Source: Ceratodon purpureus
Lineage: Eukaryota > Streptophyta > Bryopsida > Pseudoditrichales > Ditrichaceae
DNA length: 64,000 bases
NCBI GenBank assembly: GCA_014871385.1
Contig: CM026421.1
Coordinates: 17,033,048-17,097,047, forward strand
Direction: 5' to 3'
Part shown: positions 36,946 through 49,217 of the stretch, piece after piece
How the letters are laid out: each line of letters opens with the position of its first letter
Position numbering within the stretch: position 1 is the first letter of the stretch
Made by a program: the position numbers and the translations under genes
The notes under the pieces: model-generated
Databases searched by the model: none
What the model was told of the DNA's origin: nothing
What the model saw: only the letters and a program-made list of their open reading frames with translations

Positions 36946-39648
36946 CAAAACCAGGACCGACCCGTGACTGATGCGTCTCCGGCGTCGCTCTCAGGACCGA
37001 CCCACCCCACCCCACCCCTGTCAGGGCAACCCTGACACCGCGCTCTGACACCGCCTGACGCTTCTCTCTCTCTCCCCAAACATGCACGCCCCTCCCCTCC
37101 TTCCCGAGCATCGCCTGCCCCGCTCGCCAGACTCGCCCCCAGCAACCCCCGACCTCCATCGCCCTCGCACCATCAACCAACTCACTCTCTCCCTCCCTTA
37201 CACCATCACAAACACCACTTAGTGCTCACTCCACACACTACCAGTCTACCACACCATTGCAAATCTCGACTGCCGCGCTCTGGTCCACCTCTTGTCTAGC
37301 TTCTTGGACTTCCTGCTCGTGCTCTTTCTAGTGCATGGCGGACTAGCGGACTAGTGGACGGACGGATGGAGCCAACGATGGAGTGACTCGCATTGTGGCT
37401 GTCCGGCTGCTGGTGAGTGATCTGCCTTGCTTTCTTTCTGGTCTGTGTGTTTGGCGATTGGTCGGTGTGCTTGTAAGGTCGTCATGGCGGCGGTGGTTTC
37501 GGAGCCGGAAATGGCATTGTGTTGCGTTAGCGGAGAGGCGTGATGAAGTGGTGGTTTCGGAGGTGTCCACGGAGCTGTACATGGAGTTGTACATTGTGCT
37601 GTAAATGTGAATCCAGACTGTTTTGGTTCGGTAGAGCTGTTGTGTTTGTAGTGGTGGAGTGTGACGGCCGTGAGTCGCATTGTGGCTGGAATTCGTTTCG
37701 TTGCGGGGTTGGTGAGGAACTGGCTTGCTTTCTTTCTTTCTTGCTGTTTTGTTCTGTGTTTTTTTCGATTGTATTGGAGAGTTTTGTTGGTCGTGGTGGT
37801 AGTGGGGAGCTGGAAAGGTCGTTATCTTGTCCGAATCCGTGCTATCTGCATTTACTCCGCCGCATTCTGCATTGGTGAGAGGACAGTACGGTGCATTCTT
37901 TGGTGGAGCTTTTATATTGGTCTTTCCGTTCTGGAGTGCAGCGTAGGTCGCATTGTGGTTTGAAGGCGTGTCCGTGCTGGTGTGTGGAATAGGTTTCTCT
38001 TACTATGGATGAGTTTCTTTGTTTTTTTTTTATCATAGACTGTTGGCTTGTTTTGTAGTCGTCACCTTTCTTGAAGTATTTCTGGTCGGTGCGCTTATTT
38101 CGTGGTGGCGACGGTGCCTGTGAAGTTAGAAGGGACATTGTCTTCGAGAATTTGTTGCTGTTGATTTTGTTCTGGGAGTTTATGTGGAGAGGCGAGTGAT
38201 CGTGGAGTTGATGTTTTAATCCTTCTAGCCATTGTGCCAACGGACGCGCGTAATCTTTTGGTGCACATTGTGTGTCAAGTCTGATATGTTAGAACGGTGT
38301 GGTTTTTCCTGAGCTCGATAGTGCAGTACGGTTCTTTTCCCGCTGTTAGGGTTTCTTCTGTTTTCTGTGATTTTTGTTTGTTCCTTTGGAATGGCTAATA
38401 GCTTCTAATGCTTCTCTAAGTGCACCCTCAGGGTTTTGTTAAGGAACTCCTTGCAATTTTTCTCGTGTTTTCGATCTTCTGTTCCTGCATGCGAACAGCT
38501 TACGATCTTACTTTGCAATACTTATCATCTAACCTACGGAACGAGAATTTTATTCATTCCATTGTTTTTTGTGTGCGCTCAAGGATTGTGAGTGTGGACA
38601 TGCCACACAAATATGTAACAGTAGCATTGCCTCATCCCGTTCTTAGAAATCTGAAATCAATTTGCTATCTTCAAGTGGAATGAAGTTTCTTGTTCGTGTC
38701 TACTCGAAATTCCTCTGTACAGAAGACAGTGACATACATGTTTACTTTCAAGGTCTTTCACGTAGTACGTAGAGAAACAACTAACTACACGAGTTGAGCA
38801 GAGTGATCTACAATGTTTCTCTCTTTGTGAGACTTTGAGACCTCATGAATACGCCTTGGATTATTTTTCTCCATACTAGTGTACAGCCTTCCAAGTCTGA
38901 TCTAGATGCTTATGAATCAGAACTACGTGTGAAAATGTTACCTGTGACCGTACAGGGTGAAAGAGTGGTTGCTTACAGGTTCTGCCTCATTGTATTTTCA
39001 GGTAGAAGGTGGGACCTGCAGGTGTTAAAAATAAAGGTTTTCTTTTATGGAAATAACACGACATCTAAGCGAGACTGACATTACGCAAAGGAGGCAACCA
39101 TCTTTCTAGATGTAATTTGTTCAATTCTGAGTGCAGCAGGAAAATATCTGACAACATGGAGGAAAACTGGAAGGAGAAACTGTGGGAGCGTTCGAGGGAT
39201 CGAATTGCTGAGACCTATCGCGATGCTTCTTCCTTGTGTGTGTATGTATCGATCACCCCTTTTCTGTCCTTTTTGTTCCTTCAGTGACCTGTCATGATAC
39301 CACCTCGGAAATTCTTGATCATACTCAACAATATTGCTGCAGTTTGCATCCGCAGTGTTTGTGTTGAGTCTTTCTATGTCAGAGGTCGGAAAGCCTTCAG
39401 TACATGTAACTGTTTGGTACATGTGTTAGAATTCGCAGAGGCTTTTAAAGAGAGTTTTAGGTCTTAAATGATATCTCTAGACCCACATTATCTCTTTACT
39501 CAAGAAAGCTATATTCTGATACCACTGTCTCCTTGTATGTATGAAAAAAATAGTAAAAATATCAACTTTATTTAATCATCAACATCGGTATAATTTAAAT
39601 TGTGAATGTCATTAAATTGAACTTTTGGTACCTTGTGGCAGTGGTATC
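36946..39648 (+). promoter_or_regulatory. Promoter island and long 5' leader of the GUX-like gene
   Basis: Plus-strand C-rich DNA at 36950-37310 (runs of CCCCACCCC and a CTCTCTCT stretch at 37060-37078) gives way to G/T-rich DNA from about 37330 to 38250, so the transcription start is likely near 37320. The first coding exon begins only a few bases upstream of the ATG, after an acceptor (CTTGTGGCAG ending at 39641). The leader therefore holds at least one intron, whose donor I did not fix. Confidence 0.45.
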
Positions 39649-42600
39649 ATGATTTTCCTGAGAACGTCCATTATAGGGCATGTGGGGAAGGATATGCTCA
39701 ACCGTGCAAAGCGAAAGTATGAACTAAGGAACTCATTCAAGCACATCAAGCTGAGGCAATTTGTTACACGGTTGCGTATGGGGCGCTTGGGATATTTATT
39801 TCTATTTTTTGCTGCTATTGGCACATTGGCTGTACCATTGATGTTTCAGGACAGGTTACCTCAGCAGGTGGATCAGGAATTTGAAAGGGCTATAAATATA
39901 CGGCAACACGCAGAACGGTATTTATCTGCTTTTAGTTATCTGATTTTGCTATAAATGTGCATATACTGTAATTCACCACGAAGCAATCTTCGCGACGTCA
40001 GTATCTTTCTATATCCTGTAGATAGAGATCCTAAACCACTTCTCGTCGTGAGAATCATGCTATTTTGCGACTTCATGTTGGTGGTATGGAAACCGTTTGC
40101 AGAGAGATGGATGATTCATTTACTCGAAGTATAAAACTTGCGAAGGAGAAGAACCTTATACATGACGAGGGAAAAGCCTCTCTGGATATGTCGGGATACC
40201 AACCTGGTTTCATTACAAAAGTACCCGACAAAAAAGCGAATGTAAATGGCGATGTAGCTTTTGAAGGGAAGAACACAGCAATGCTCACATCTGAAGACGT
40301 AAAGCTTTCTGATCCCGTGGAGCCGTGGAGGAAACCTGATCAATTAGAGAGCGGGTTAATTGAAAGTCATAATGCCAGGAAGTCGGACGTTAGCACATCC
40401 GAGGAAAGAACTGGCAGACAGCATAAAACAACACCATCAAAGTCTCCAAGGCACAGGAGACATAAGTTTAAGCGTCGGAGCAGCTTAGATCCATTTCACG
40501 CGCTCATGGCGTCAGCTGAAACGGTGTCTTCAAATATGGCTCCTCCAGTAGCTCACTCCGCTGTTGACACTGTCGGATTACCAACTGGATTTACTGAAGC
40601 TTTCGAAGAAGTGCTGAAGCTTGCAAGTGAAGCAAACAAAACAGCGGAGGAGAAGCCTGCTGAACTGCAAGAAGAGTCCTCGATTACACAGCTCTTACCC
40701 ACTGACAAAGCTGCGGAGCTTGATGTGGGCTCCCAAAAGCTTTTGAAAGAAAAGAGTGGATTATCTGAGGATCCACTCAAGGAGAATGATAAATCTCAAA
40801 GTGACAACCTGTTGCAGAGCAAAGAGAATCTTCCCGAGTCTAAACTCATTGATGAGACAAAGGTAGTGGCTGATGAATCGAAGGCAGTAGTTGATGAAAC
40901 AAAGGTAGTAGCTGATGAAACAAAGGCAGCGGCTGATGAAACAAAGATAGTGGCTGATGAATCGAAGGCAGTAGTTGATGAAACAAAGGTAGTAGCTGAT
41001 GAAACAAAGGCAGCGGCTGATGAAACAAAGGTAGTAGCTGATGAATCAAAGGCAATAGTTGATGAAACAAAGGCAGTAGCTGATGAAACAAAGGCAGCGG
41101 CTGATGAAACAGAGGTAGTAGCTGATGAATCAAAGGCAGTAGTTGATGAAACAAAGGTAGTAGCTGATGAAACAAAGGCAGCGGCTGATGAAACAGAGGT
41201 AGTAGCTGATGAATCAAAGGCAGTAGTTGATGAAACAAAGGCGGTAGCTGATGAAACAAAGGCAGCAGCTGATGAATCAAAGGCAGTAGTTGATGAAACA
41301 AAAGCAGTGGCTGATGTTAAAGCCGTCTTCTCGAAGGAGAACCCTAACGACGGCGTTGTTGGAGAACAGGTGCTGCAAACTGAAGTTCGGCAAGAGAATA
41401 GTGGTGATTGGTCTCAAGAATCTGCGCTGATTTCTTCATTGAAACAGAGAGCAGCATCTGGTACTCTAAATGTGGGATTGTTGAATATTGAGGCAAAAGA
41501 TCTTCGAGGCTGGGAATTTCTTGCTGGTGAAACGTCGATGACCATTCCTTTTGAAAGAGTGAATGAGAAAGTAGGATGGAACGACCTTTATCCAGAATGG
41601 ATTGATGAAGAAGAGAAATACGGGACTCCAGAATGTCCTTCTCTTCCCATGCCAAAGGTCAGCTCAGAAGTAAAGCTTGATGTAGTGATTGTGCGAGCTC
41701 CTTGCACTGCCTCTTCTGCACTCCAGGAAGGTTGGAAACATCCTGCTTCTCTCCAGGTAATACTTAGACCATGATTTACATTAATTGATTTTTGTTTGTA
41801 ATTTTCTATTTGTTCGACTAGGTGCTCAGGTTATGTTTGACTTTCGGATTCATATTGACTTGCAATTACAATTCAACAGGTCCTACTCGGAGCTGCAAGT
41901 CTTGCTGTGAAGGCAGGAAACGAGAATGCGTATGTGCTTATCTTGAGTGAATGCCGTCCTCTTGTGAATCTTTTTACTTGTGAAGAACTTTTGGAGCATC
42001 GTGATCAGGGCTGGCTTTACCAAGTGAATTCAAAACAGCTTGAGCAACGAATCTCGTTGCCTGTCGGGTCGTGCGAGCTTTCCGTTTCTCTCCGACAACA
42101 AGGTATCAAGTAGCTATTTGGAATTTTATTCTCTTAGAAATTGCTTGACTCCGTATTCCCTTGGAATAGGTTGGCTCTTGAACTAGCATTATGTAACATA
42201 ACCGGTTACAGTAAAGATTTTTTCCTTACCTTCATAAGTTGTTTACATTTGTAGCGTTTACGAAGACTTGGGATTGCGGCTCATCAATAGAATTTTGGAG
42301 AAGTGTTCTTGCCAGATTTAGTAAATTCTGACAAGTAATGCGTTTCTTACGAATCAGAGGGTATTGTGAGGCGCTTTGTATTCTCTGTAAATGTGGTCAA
42401 TATGGCCCACGTTTGTCCCGGTTTGAAAGATGTTGAACCTTTGGATATTAATCATTATTTTACCTTTTTGCCAATTCTGTTTTGCAGAGACCTCACTCGA
42501 TACGGGAGCCCGAAAAGATGCATATGCCACTATTCTTCACTCTGGAGGGGATTATGTGTGCGGAGCAATTGCGACAGCTCATAGTATTCGCAAGACGGGT

Positions 42601-44563
42601 TCGACCAAGGACCTTGTCATACTTGTAGACAGTAGTATCTCGCCTGAGCATAGGCAGGCACTTAAGGAGGCTGGGTGGAAGGTGCGAGATTTTGAAAGGA
42701 TATATACGACAAACACTGTTGATGGAAAACAATTTGAGAAGGACTTTAGCAAGTTTCGTCTCTGGCAGCTATCTGATTACAATAAGGTCACCCGCTCAAC
42801 TCTTTTGATAACCAACTGGGAACCGGCTTCTTATCATTTTAGATAGTTAATTAAAGACAAATGAATTACCTCAACTCGTTAGCTAGTTGTTTTGTCCTGG
42901 GGTGAGTTGGTTAATTTTGAAGTATATGATCGTTCAATTACGGAGGCTTGACTTTTATGCCACTGGATAGTTATCTTCGTTTTGTAGTATATGTACACCC
43001 CGCCTTTGGTTTAACCTTTAAATGGATTGTGGACTGTTTGACACAGGTGGTTTATGTTGAAGCGGATATTCTCGTTCTTCGCAACCTTGACCATCTTTTT
43101 ATGATTCCAGAAGTGTCGGGAAGTGGAAGTGCCAAAACCTTGTTTAACTCTGGAGTAATGGTTATCGAACCCTCAAATTGCACTTACCAACTTTTAATGG
43201 ATGAGATGGAGAAAGTTGCATCTCAGATTGGTGGTGATTGGGACTTCTTAAATAGAATGTTCCCTTGGTGGCACCGTATTCCCAGGCACATGAATTATCT
43301 GAAATACTTTTGGACCAGACAAAACAATGAAGACCAAGACATGAATAGGTGAGCCGGAACCTGAAGGATTCAAATTTGTGTCATGTGTTTGTAATGATCG
43401 GGTCACTTTTACAGCGAAGACACAAGTAGGGGTCCTAACTGCACATAGTTTACGAAATTAATTATTTATAAGTATTCAAGCATGGTATCTCGAAGATTTG
43501 TTTTGGTAAATACTCTGTTTAGTCCTTGGTTTTTGACTCGATCATTGTTTAGTTGACTTTATACCTATTTGTCCCCTCTCGTTTCTCTTGCATTGGAAAT
43601 CCCATACTATTGGATCTTCTGGGTTACTCGTGAGAGATCTCATTGGCAATCCAGTGCTTATTGTTCTAGACGTGAAAAGGTTCTTACGCTTGTGCACTCT
43701 GTATATGATCATTAGGTTGTTTTCATCAGACCCACCTCAGTTATATGCAATCCATTATTGGGGATACAAACCCTGGCAATGCTTTAGAGACTATGACTGC
43801 AATTGGAATGTCAACCAGCAATTTGCAAGCGACGAAGCTCATAACCAATGGTTTAAGGTATAGAATTTCTCTCTCTCCTGACAATATGTCTTTTCTCTCT
43901 GATCTCTCAGAAGATGGGACAATGATATCTGTGGTTGATGCTTGAGTCATTATGTTGATGTATCCGGTCTGTTGGCAATCTTCTGTGCATAAATTTATGT
44001 CGCGAATAGGAATTAAGTGTGCATCAACAATAAAGTTGCTGCTGTCTTAGTAGTCTCATTTTCACCCAGTATGAAGTATTTTCTAAGAAGAAATATTCAG
44101 TTAGTGATTAATCATTACTCAGTTAGTGATTAATTAGGCTACTCAGTTAAAAGGAGTTCAGGGTCTTAAAACTTTGTACACTTTGTTGCTTTTTAACAGA
44201 TTCCATGCCAGAAGTATTCGTCTCACATTACTCTACTTACATCATTCCTGCATTGGTCTTACTCTTTACAAACACGGTCATGGTCCTTGACAGTGAACCT
44301 TATTGAGAAATCCTATTGTTATGATTCTGCGACAGGTGTATGATGACATGCCAGGGAATCTTCAGAAGCACTGTGCACTATCTACAGGCACAAAAGCATT
44401 TCTTGAACATAACCGGCGGAAAGCGAAGGCTGCAGGCTTTGCAGATCAGCACTGGGCTATCAACATCACTGATCCAAGATTAAACCTGTGCCAGGAGAGC
44501 CATTGTGACTGGAATGCTCTGCTCTCTCTCTGGGAGAAGTCCACAAATTCAGTGGCTGCCTAA
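39649..44563 (+). CDS. GUX-like glycosyltransferase family 8 protein (glucuronic acid substitution of xylan type)
   Basis: Seven exons join in frame to 1038 aa: 39649-39917, 40103-41756, 41880-42102, 42488-42786, 43047-43348, 43716-43857 and 44336-44563. A short basic N-terminus and one membrane helix at about 48-66 (GYLFLFFAAIGTLAVPLMF) predict a type II Golgi protein. A stem of about 430 residues contains 22 heptad repeats (about 344-497). Blocks shared with plant GUX follow: WNDLYPEWIDEEEKYGTPEC, LPVGSCELSVSLRQQ, RKDAYATILHSGGDYVCGAI, DLVILVDSSIS, KFRLWQLSDYNK, TLFNSGVMVIEPSNCT, FPWWHRIPRHMNYLKYFW, HYWGYKPW and FRDYDCNWN. GUX enzymes add glucuronic acid to xylan in the Golgi. Two sites differ from the GUX sequences I remember: the DxD position reads EAD (820-822), and the usual GGDQGYLN reads GGDWDFLN (877-884). 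The stem is several times longer than in Arabidopsis GUX1. Coding upstream of the first exon cannot be excluded. Confidence 0.9.
40863..41324 (+). repeat. Coding tandem repeat, 22 heptads in 84-bp higher-order units
   Basis: Within exon 2 of the GUX-like gene, 21-bp units encode heptads of the pattern xxADE(T/S)K or xVVDETK. They are ordered in groups of four (VVADESK, AVVDETK, VVADETK, AAADETK), giving an 84-bp higher-order repeat present about five times. Substitutions such as TK to TE recur in later units, which suggests stepwise duplication of 84-bp blocks. The minus strand is also open across the array (Phe-His-Gln-Leu-Leu-Pro repeats); I treat that as a shadow. Confidence 0.93.
44097..44155 (+). 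repeat. Short direct repeat in the last intron of the GUX-like gene
   Basis: CAGTTAGTGATTAAT occurs twice (from about 44098 and 44120), and a shorter CTCAGTTAA copy occurs near 44145. There is no sign of function. Confidence 0.65.
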
Positions 44564-46430
44564 ACAAGATGAGAGCCGTAAGATAGTTCCTTTTACGTGA
44601 GGTTGGTATCATTTACCATCTCTTTTCTTCAGCTTTTGAACATATTTACGCAGCTGCAAAGGAGGGTCTTCGGAAGCTGAGCCTTCCCATATCGCAAGTG
44701 TCTGCGTGGAGGTTGGCAATATCTGTCTCTACACTTATGATATGCAATCAGCCTATGGAAGATGGCTAAATGTTTCGTCTTCTAGAAATCTACAGCAGCA
44801 AGCGGTGAGTTGGAGTTGTGATCAACTTGAGTTGTCTGAATCATGAATAATCTTCCTCTCAGATATGCAGCCCAAAAACTTACATGGTTGTGGTTCTTAG
44901 TTTCTCTGAGGTGTAAAGAGTGCACTTCATTGGTGCCTCTGAATTAGATGAAGGATTGCAAAATGGTTTGGAAGTCTTATATCAATTACTCGTACTGTAG
45001 GAATTAGGGAAGTCTGTAAAGCTTATTGATTATTATATTGTTTGTTAGCTTTGTATTATTGAGTTGAAAGTAATTGCAAAAATTCACCCAAGGTGAGTGA
45101 CAACTAGTGTTGTGTCATACTAACTTATCCCTGCAGCAGAGGCTCACTGAGTGTTATTCACCTCATTCTATGCTTAGAATGAACTTGCCTAGTTGATGGT
45201 GTTAGAGTCGTCCCCACATTGAATGCAGAGTTGATTGTCAATCCTTGAAGAAAATGTGTTGTGTTTTCTATTTTAGTACCACCATTTCTTTGTGTCTTTG
45301 GGTTCTTTGGATCTCAGACATTAGCCTAGGCTATTCCTTCATTAGAGTATTTTGAATCCTTTTACAATGTCTTGCCAATTTTCTCAAATTTATAATGTGT
45401 TCTCTAATAGTATGTAGAGTTTGATGTAGTATCATGTGTATAGGAATATAATCTGGACCTATTATTGTTCTTCTCAGGTCAAATGCAACTCAGACATTGA
45501 ATGGAACTCATGTAGACTTTTATTTACCTTTCTTTGCTTGTCGACAAAATCTCTATGTCTATGAACTATGTCATGTCAAGCTCAAATTGCATCTTGTGAA
45601 ACTTTAGATGTTGGCCATTGTCACTGTGAAAATATAGTATTAATAATGATGATGTGAGTAGTAGAACATAAGGTTTGGTGGGCCCTTACAGAGCCTTTTA
45701 GAGCTAATAGTCTATGTTCAACATTATTCTTTACATCATAAAAGGAAATTGATACGTTTGATTAGCTTTGAATTCCTTCAATTCTTTGTTGTTAATTGTC
45801 TCTTGTATTTAAGATATCTAACTCGTTCACTATGCAAGTTAACTTCTTTATTGGCTATTGTATGTGAGACAAGAAACACACCTTGGAGCCTCCATTATCA
45901 CATTGATTTGTCAAGCCTTCATTAGGCTAAACTTAAGAAGTTGGAAGTTTGTTAATAGATGTTATAGAGAAAAATTGTCCTATGTATTCATCGGATCATT
46001 TGTTATTTAATAAATGGTATTAAGTTTATCTTTTGGATATTAAATACTAATTAGATGCCTAGATTCTCTATTTATTTTTATGATTTGATTTTGATAATTG
46101 AAAGGAAAGGCTCGGATTGACTACCTAAATATTACACAAGACAACAATTCAATTATTCCATTTCAAGGTTTGTAGGATCAATTATGAATGTAGAAAAATG
46201 TATTCTTAATTAGAAGCTTAGAAATTTTGGAGAAGAGTTTTCTTGACATAATTGAAAAGTATGTGAAATTTTTTGAAACTAAAGATTTGAACAAGAAGAT
46301 TGTTTGTGTAGTGATTGTGATTTTTTTACCAAAGCCTTGTTTAAAAAGAAATAGGTTAATTGAAGGATTTGCCTCTAGGATTTGATAGGTGGGTGGCCAT
46401 CTCTATGAGCAAGTACATCTTTAACAAGCA
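44564..46430. other. 3' UTR of the GUX-like gene and intergenic DNA
   Basis: Sequence of intermediate GC content up to about 44900 fits a 3' UTR. The rest is AT-rich and I see no gene. Confidence 0.45.
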
Positions 46431-47365
46431 TTAACCCCTAAACGATCACGGCCACCAAAATGGCTTTTTGCTATTTCGGGCAGCTTAGATAAAGGGGTAA
46501 AACTTGATATTTTTACTTAAGATTTTTACAGGATGTTCCTCATACTACAAGGTGTATGTGGGAAAAATTGCAAAGCCAAATTCCAAATTTCGAAGTTCTA
46601 ATTGCAAATTTTAGTTTTCAGCCTTCAGGCGGGCAGAAAAAAACTTTTTATTTTTGAATTTTTTTGATTTTTTTTTTTGAAAGCTACTCCATAACCAAAT
46701 TCATATTAGAATTCCCAAGTGACCCAAGTAAATAAAATTCCCAATTTCTCAAGGGCAGCCTCCAAAAATTACAAGGCTAAGCTTCATAGTTTTCTGTAAT
46801 TTTCCATTATTTTCTTTCAAAATTTGCCAAAATCTGAGATTTATGAATTTTTCAATTTTGTTTTTTCCAGTAATTCAAAAACTTGTAAAGGTACCTTCTC
46901 ACCGTTCATTTTTTCCAAAAACCAAATAAAATTGACAAAATCTAGGTTTTTTTGAATCATTGTTTTCATACTTGTTTCTGGAAAATAAACTGTATGAAGG
47001 TTCAAAAAGCCAAATGAGTATCTAAAATTTTGCACAGGTGTTCTCAACTTTGTTATCTACGTGGAAAAAAATATGAGCCAAAATTTTGGGGTAACAATCA
47101 TCAAATCCCCCTTTGCACAAAGTAGACTATGTCTGCCCAAAAAAAACTTGCATCAACTTTGAATGTTACGATCTCACAAATGGTTAAGATCCAACGGCTG
47201 AAATTTTACATAGTATTTCTGATAGCAAATAAGTCTAAGATCCTACGGTTGGAAGTACAAAAAAGTAGTAAAAACTTTACTTGTACCTCAATTTCAACAA
47301 GGAGGTAGAAAATCGGAGTTTTTGGTTTTGGAGGTTAGAAAACAGCTTGGTCGTTTAGGGGTTAA
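46431..47365 (+). mobile_element. MITE-like element, copy A, both ends intact
   Basis: The 935-bp element begins TTAACCCCTAAACGATC and ends GGTCGTTTAGGGGTTAA, so the ends are inverted repeats matching at 16 of about 18 bases with TTAA outermost. Inside the left end is the block GGCTTTTTGCTATTTCGGGCAG, whose inverted counterpart sits at the matching end of copy B (CTGCCCAAAATAGCCGG). About 125 bp inside the right end is GATCCTACGGTTGG. It is AT-rich with no transposase frame; the 68-codon minus frame at 46841-47047 has no recognisable content. A TTAA target with a CCC-starting inverted end is the arrangement of piggyBac elements, though a PIF/Harbinger-like origin is not excluded. Confidence 0.75.
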
Positions 47366-49217
47366 CGTCATGGATTTTTACGGATACACTTTATCCACTA
47401 TCTGTAGTATTTTGAGCTTTTGCCATGGAATTATTGGCCTAATAATGAGAACAATTTGTAGTCAAAGTATGACGTAAGACTCCGTTAATGAAGGTTGCGG
47501 CTTGAAGAAACCGAATACTAATGATCAAACAACAATGACCAACAAAATTAGAAGGCGAGGTTGTGGGAGTTATCAAAGAAACAAGATAGAAAAGAAGAAC
47601 AATTTAGGATCTCCTTTCTAAAGTAGTTGTAAAGAAGGCCATGAAGAAGGCTCTTAAGGATGTAGGCATTTCTCCATTGATTTGCAACAACGTTTTGAAA
47701 ATCAATAAATGTCTACCATTTCACTATGAATCTTATAATTTTTTGTGTGCACCCAACTATTGCAACTACAACATTTATTGTCAATATAGTTCCTTGAAGT
47801 GGAGCCAAGAGAAGTAAAATGATTTGTTGATTGTTTTGATAAACTCATGTGCCTTAAAAAAATTATTCGAATGAATCTTCTAAAAGTCCTAGGGTGGTGT
47901 TCATTAAGACAAGGTTGTCGTTCTATCAAATGCAAGTGATATCAAGTTTTCTACTTGGACCATGGCGGTTCATCATGCTTCAAATCTCACACCTTCAATG
48001 ATAATGAAGATTACAAATTGGAGAAATTTTAAGGAGATTACAAAGATATTGGCATGGAAAAAACTATTGTGAAATCAAATGCAACACTAAATCTTGAGTG
48101 GATCCAAACACTTAGAAACTATCATTTATTTATAATTGGTGAATATGCTTCGTTGGTTTTTCTAAGATTTATAAGATTTTCAATATTAATTTATATACTT
48201 GTTGTAAGATCGCCATATTAACTAAAGTGTATACTTCTTGGTGTTTGTTTTATATATAAATTTCTGAACTTTGAAAATTGAGCAATTTCAAATATAACTG
48301 TCAATTCCAATTTATTGTGTTCCTTTGTACTTTCTTTTTAATCTATTTAGCATGTTATTTTATGAATGTTCATTTTCACTTGTATTTCTATCCCATAATT
48401 CTACAGCCTAAAACACAATCACCATAAATTTATGATTCTAGTTTCCACAGGTTTTGGCATTAGAAAATGTATATATCCCTTACAGATTCTAGAAGATTGT
48501 CACAATAATACATGCTTTTCTTTTTGACCTCAAATTCTTTAAAAAATCACTTGTTGCTCCACACTCACACGATTGCATTTTTGGTGGGAAGAGAAAAAGA
48601 CAGAAGCAATGTGGACCTACAATCTCTAACCAAGGTTGAACTTGAGGATAAGAGGCTGGTTTGGACGAGCAGGGGGTCAGGATTGGTTCTCCATGGGCAC
48701 AACTTTGGGGGATTTGTTGGATATGTAAACACATTCTCACCCCAGCATGAATGCCTTTTCCAGAGGTCGGAATTAGGTGTTAACCTTATTCGGAAGTATC
48801 TATGTGCTGTTATAAATGGAATCAAATGCAATTCAAACTCACACTGCAAAAGAGATCCGTCGTAGAGCAGATCAGGCCATGTCATTCCCAGACATGCAAT
48901 CACGAAGACCACCGGAGTCTAAAACATTCTTAGAAGGAGATTGTTAGAAAGCTTCAATAAATTCCTTGTTTAAAGCCTGTAGCTGGACTTAATTACATTA
49001 CCTGAAAATTTACCGAACTGGGTTGAAAATGATATTGAGAAACCCAAATGGTGGAGTATAGTACATACAGTTGGGATGTCACCAGGGATAAACCTACCCA
49101 AAATGAATAGCACTCAAAGACACAGCTGCCTACTGATCGCGTACATTGAAAAAAAAAAACTCAGGGTAGAAACAGGTGACATCACTTCTCACTAAACTAC
49201 AGTATATAATGCAGATA
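47366..49217. other. Intergenic DNA
   Basis: AT-rich DNA up to about 48500. A slightly GC-richer part at 48540-48910 contains open frames on both strands (117 codons plus, 115 codons minus) without any recognisable motif. The last few hundred bases before 49217 are probably 3' UTR of the minus-strand gene. Confidence 0.4.

Noticed and set aside
36849-37180. Gly/Arg-rich minus-strand frames
   Set aside because: They come from the C-rich plus strand upstream of the GUX-like gene and have no recognisable content.
40846-41301. 151-codon minus-strand frame of Leu/His/Pro repeats
   Set aside because: It is the reverse-strand shadow of the GUX-like heptad repeat; the plus-strand exon around it is well supported.
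43588-43729. A separate exon for the GUX-like gene just upstream of exon 6
   Set aside because: The TAG acceptor at 43713-43715 already gives the expected LFSSDPPQLY in the right phase; the CAG acceptor at 43727-43729 would break the frame.
48512-48912. Opposed frames of 117 and 115 codons
   Set aside because: Both are open in the same DNA, neither has a motif, and neither can be spliced to a neighbour.
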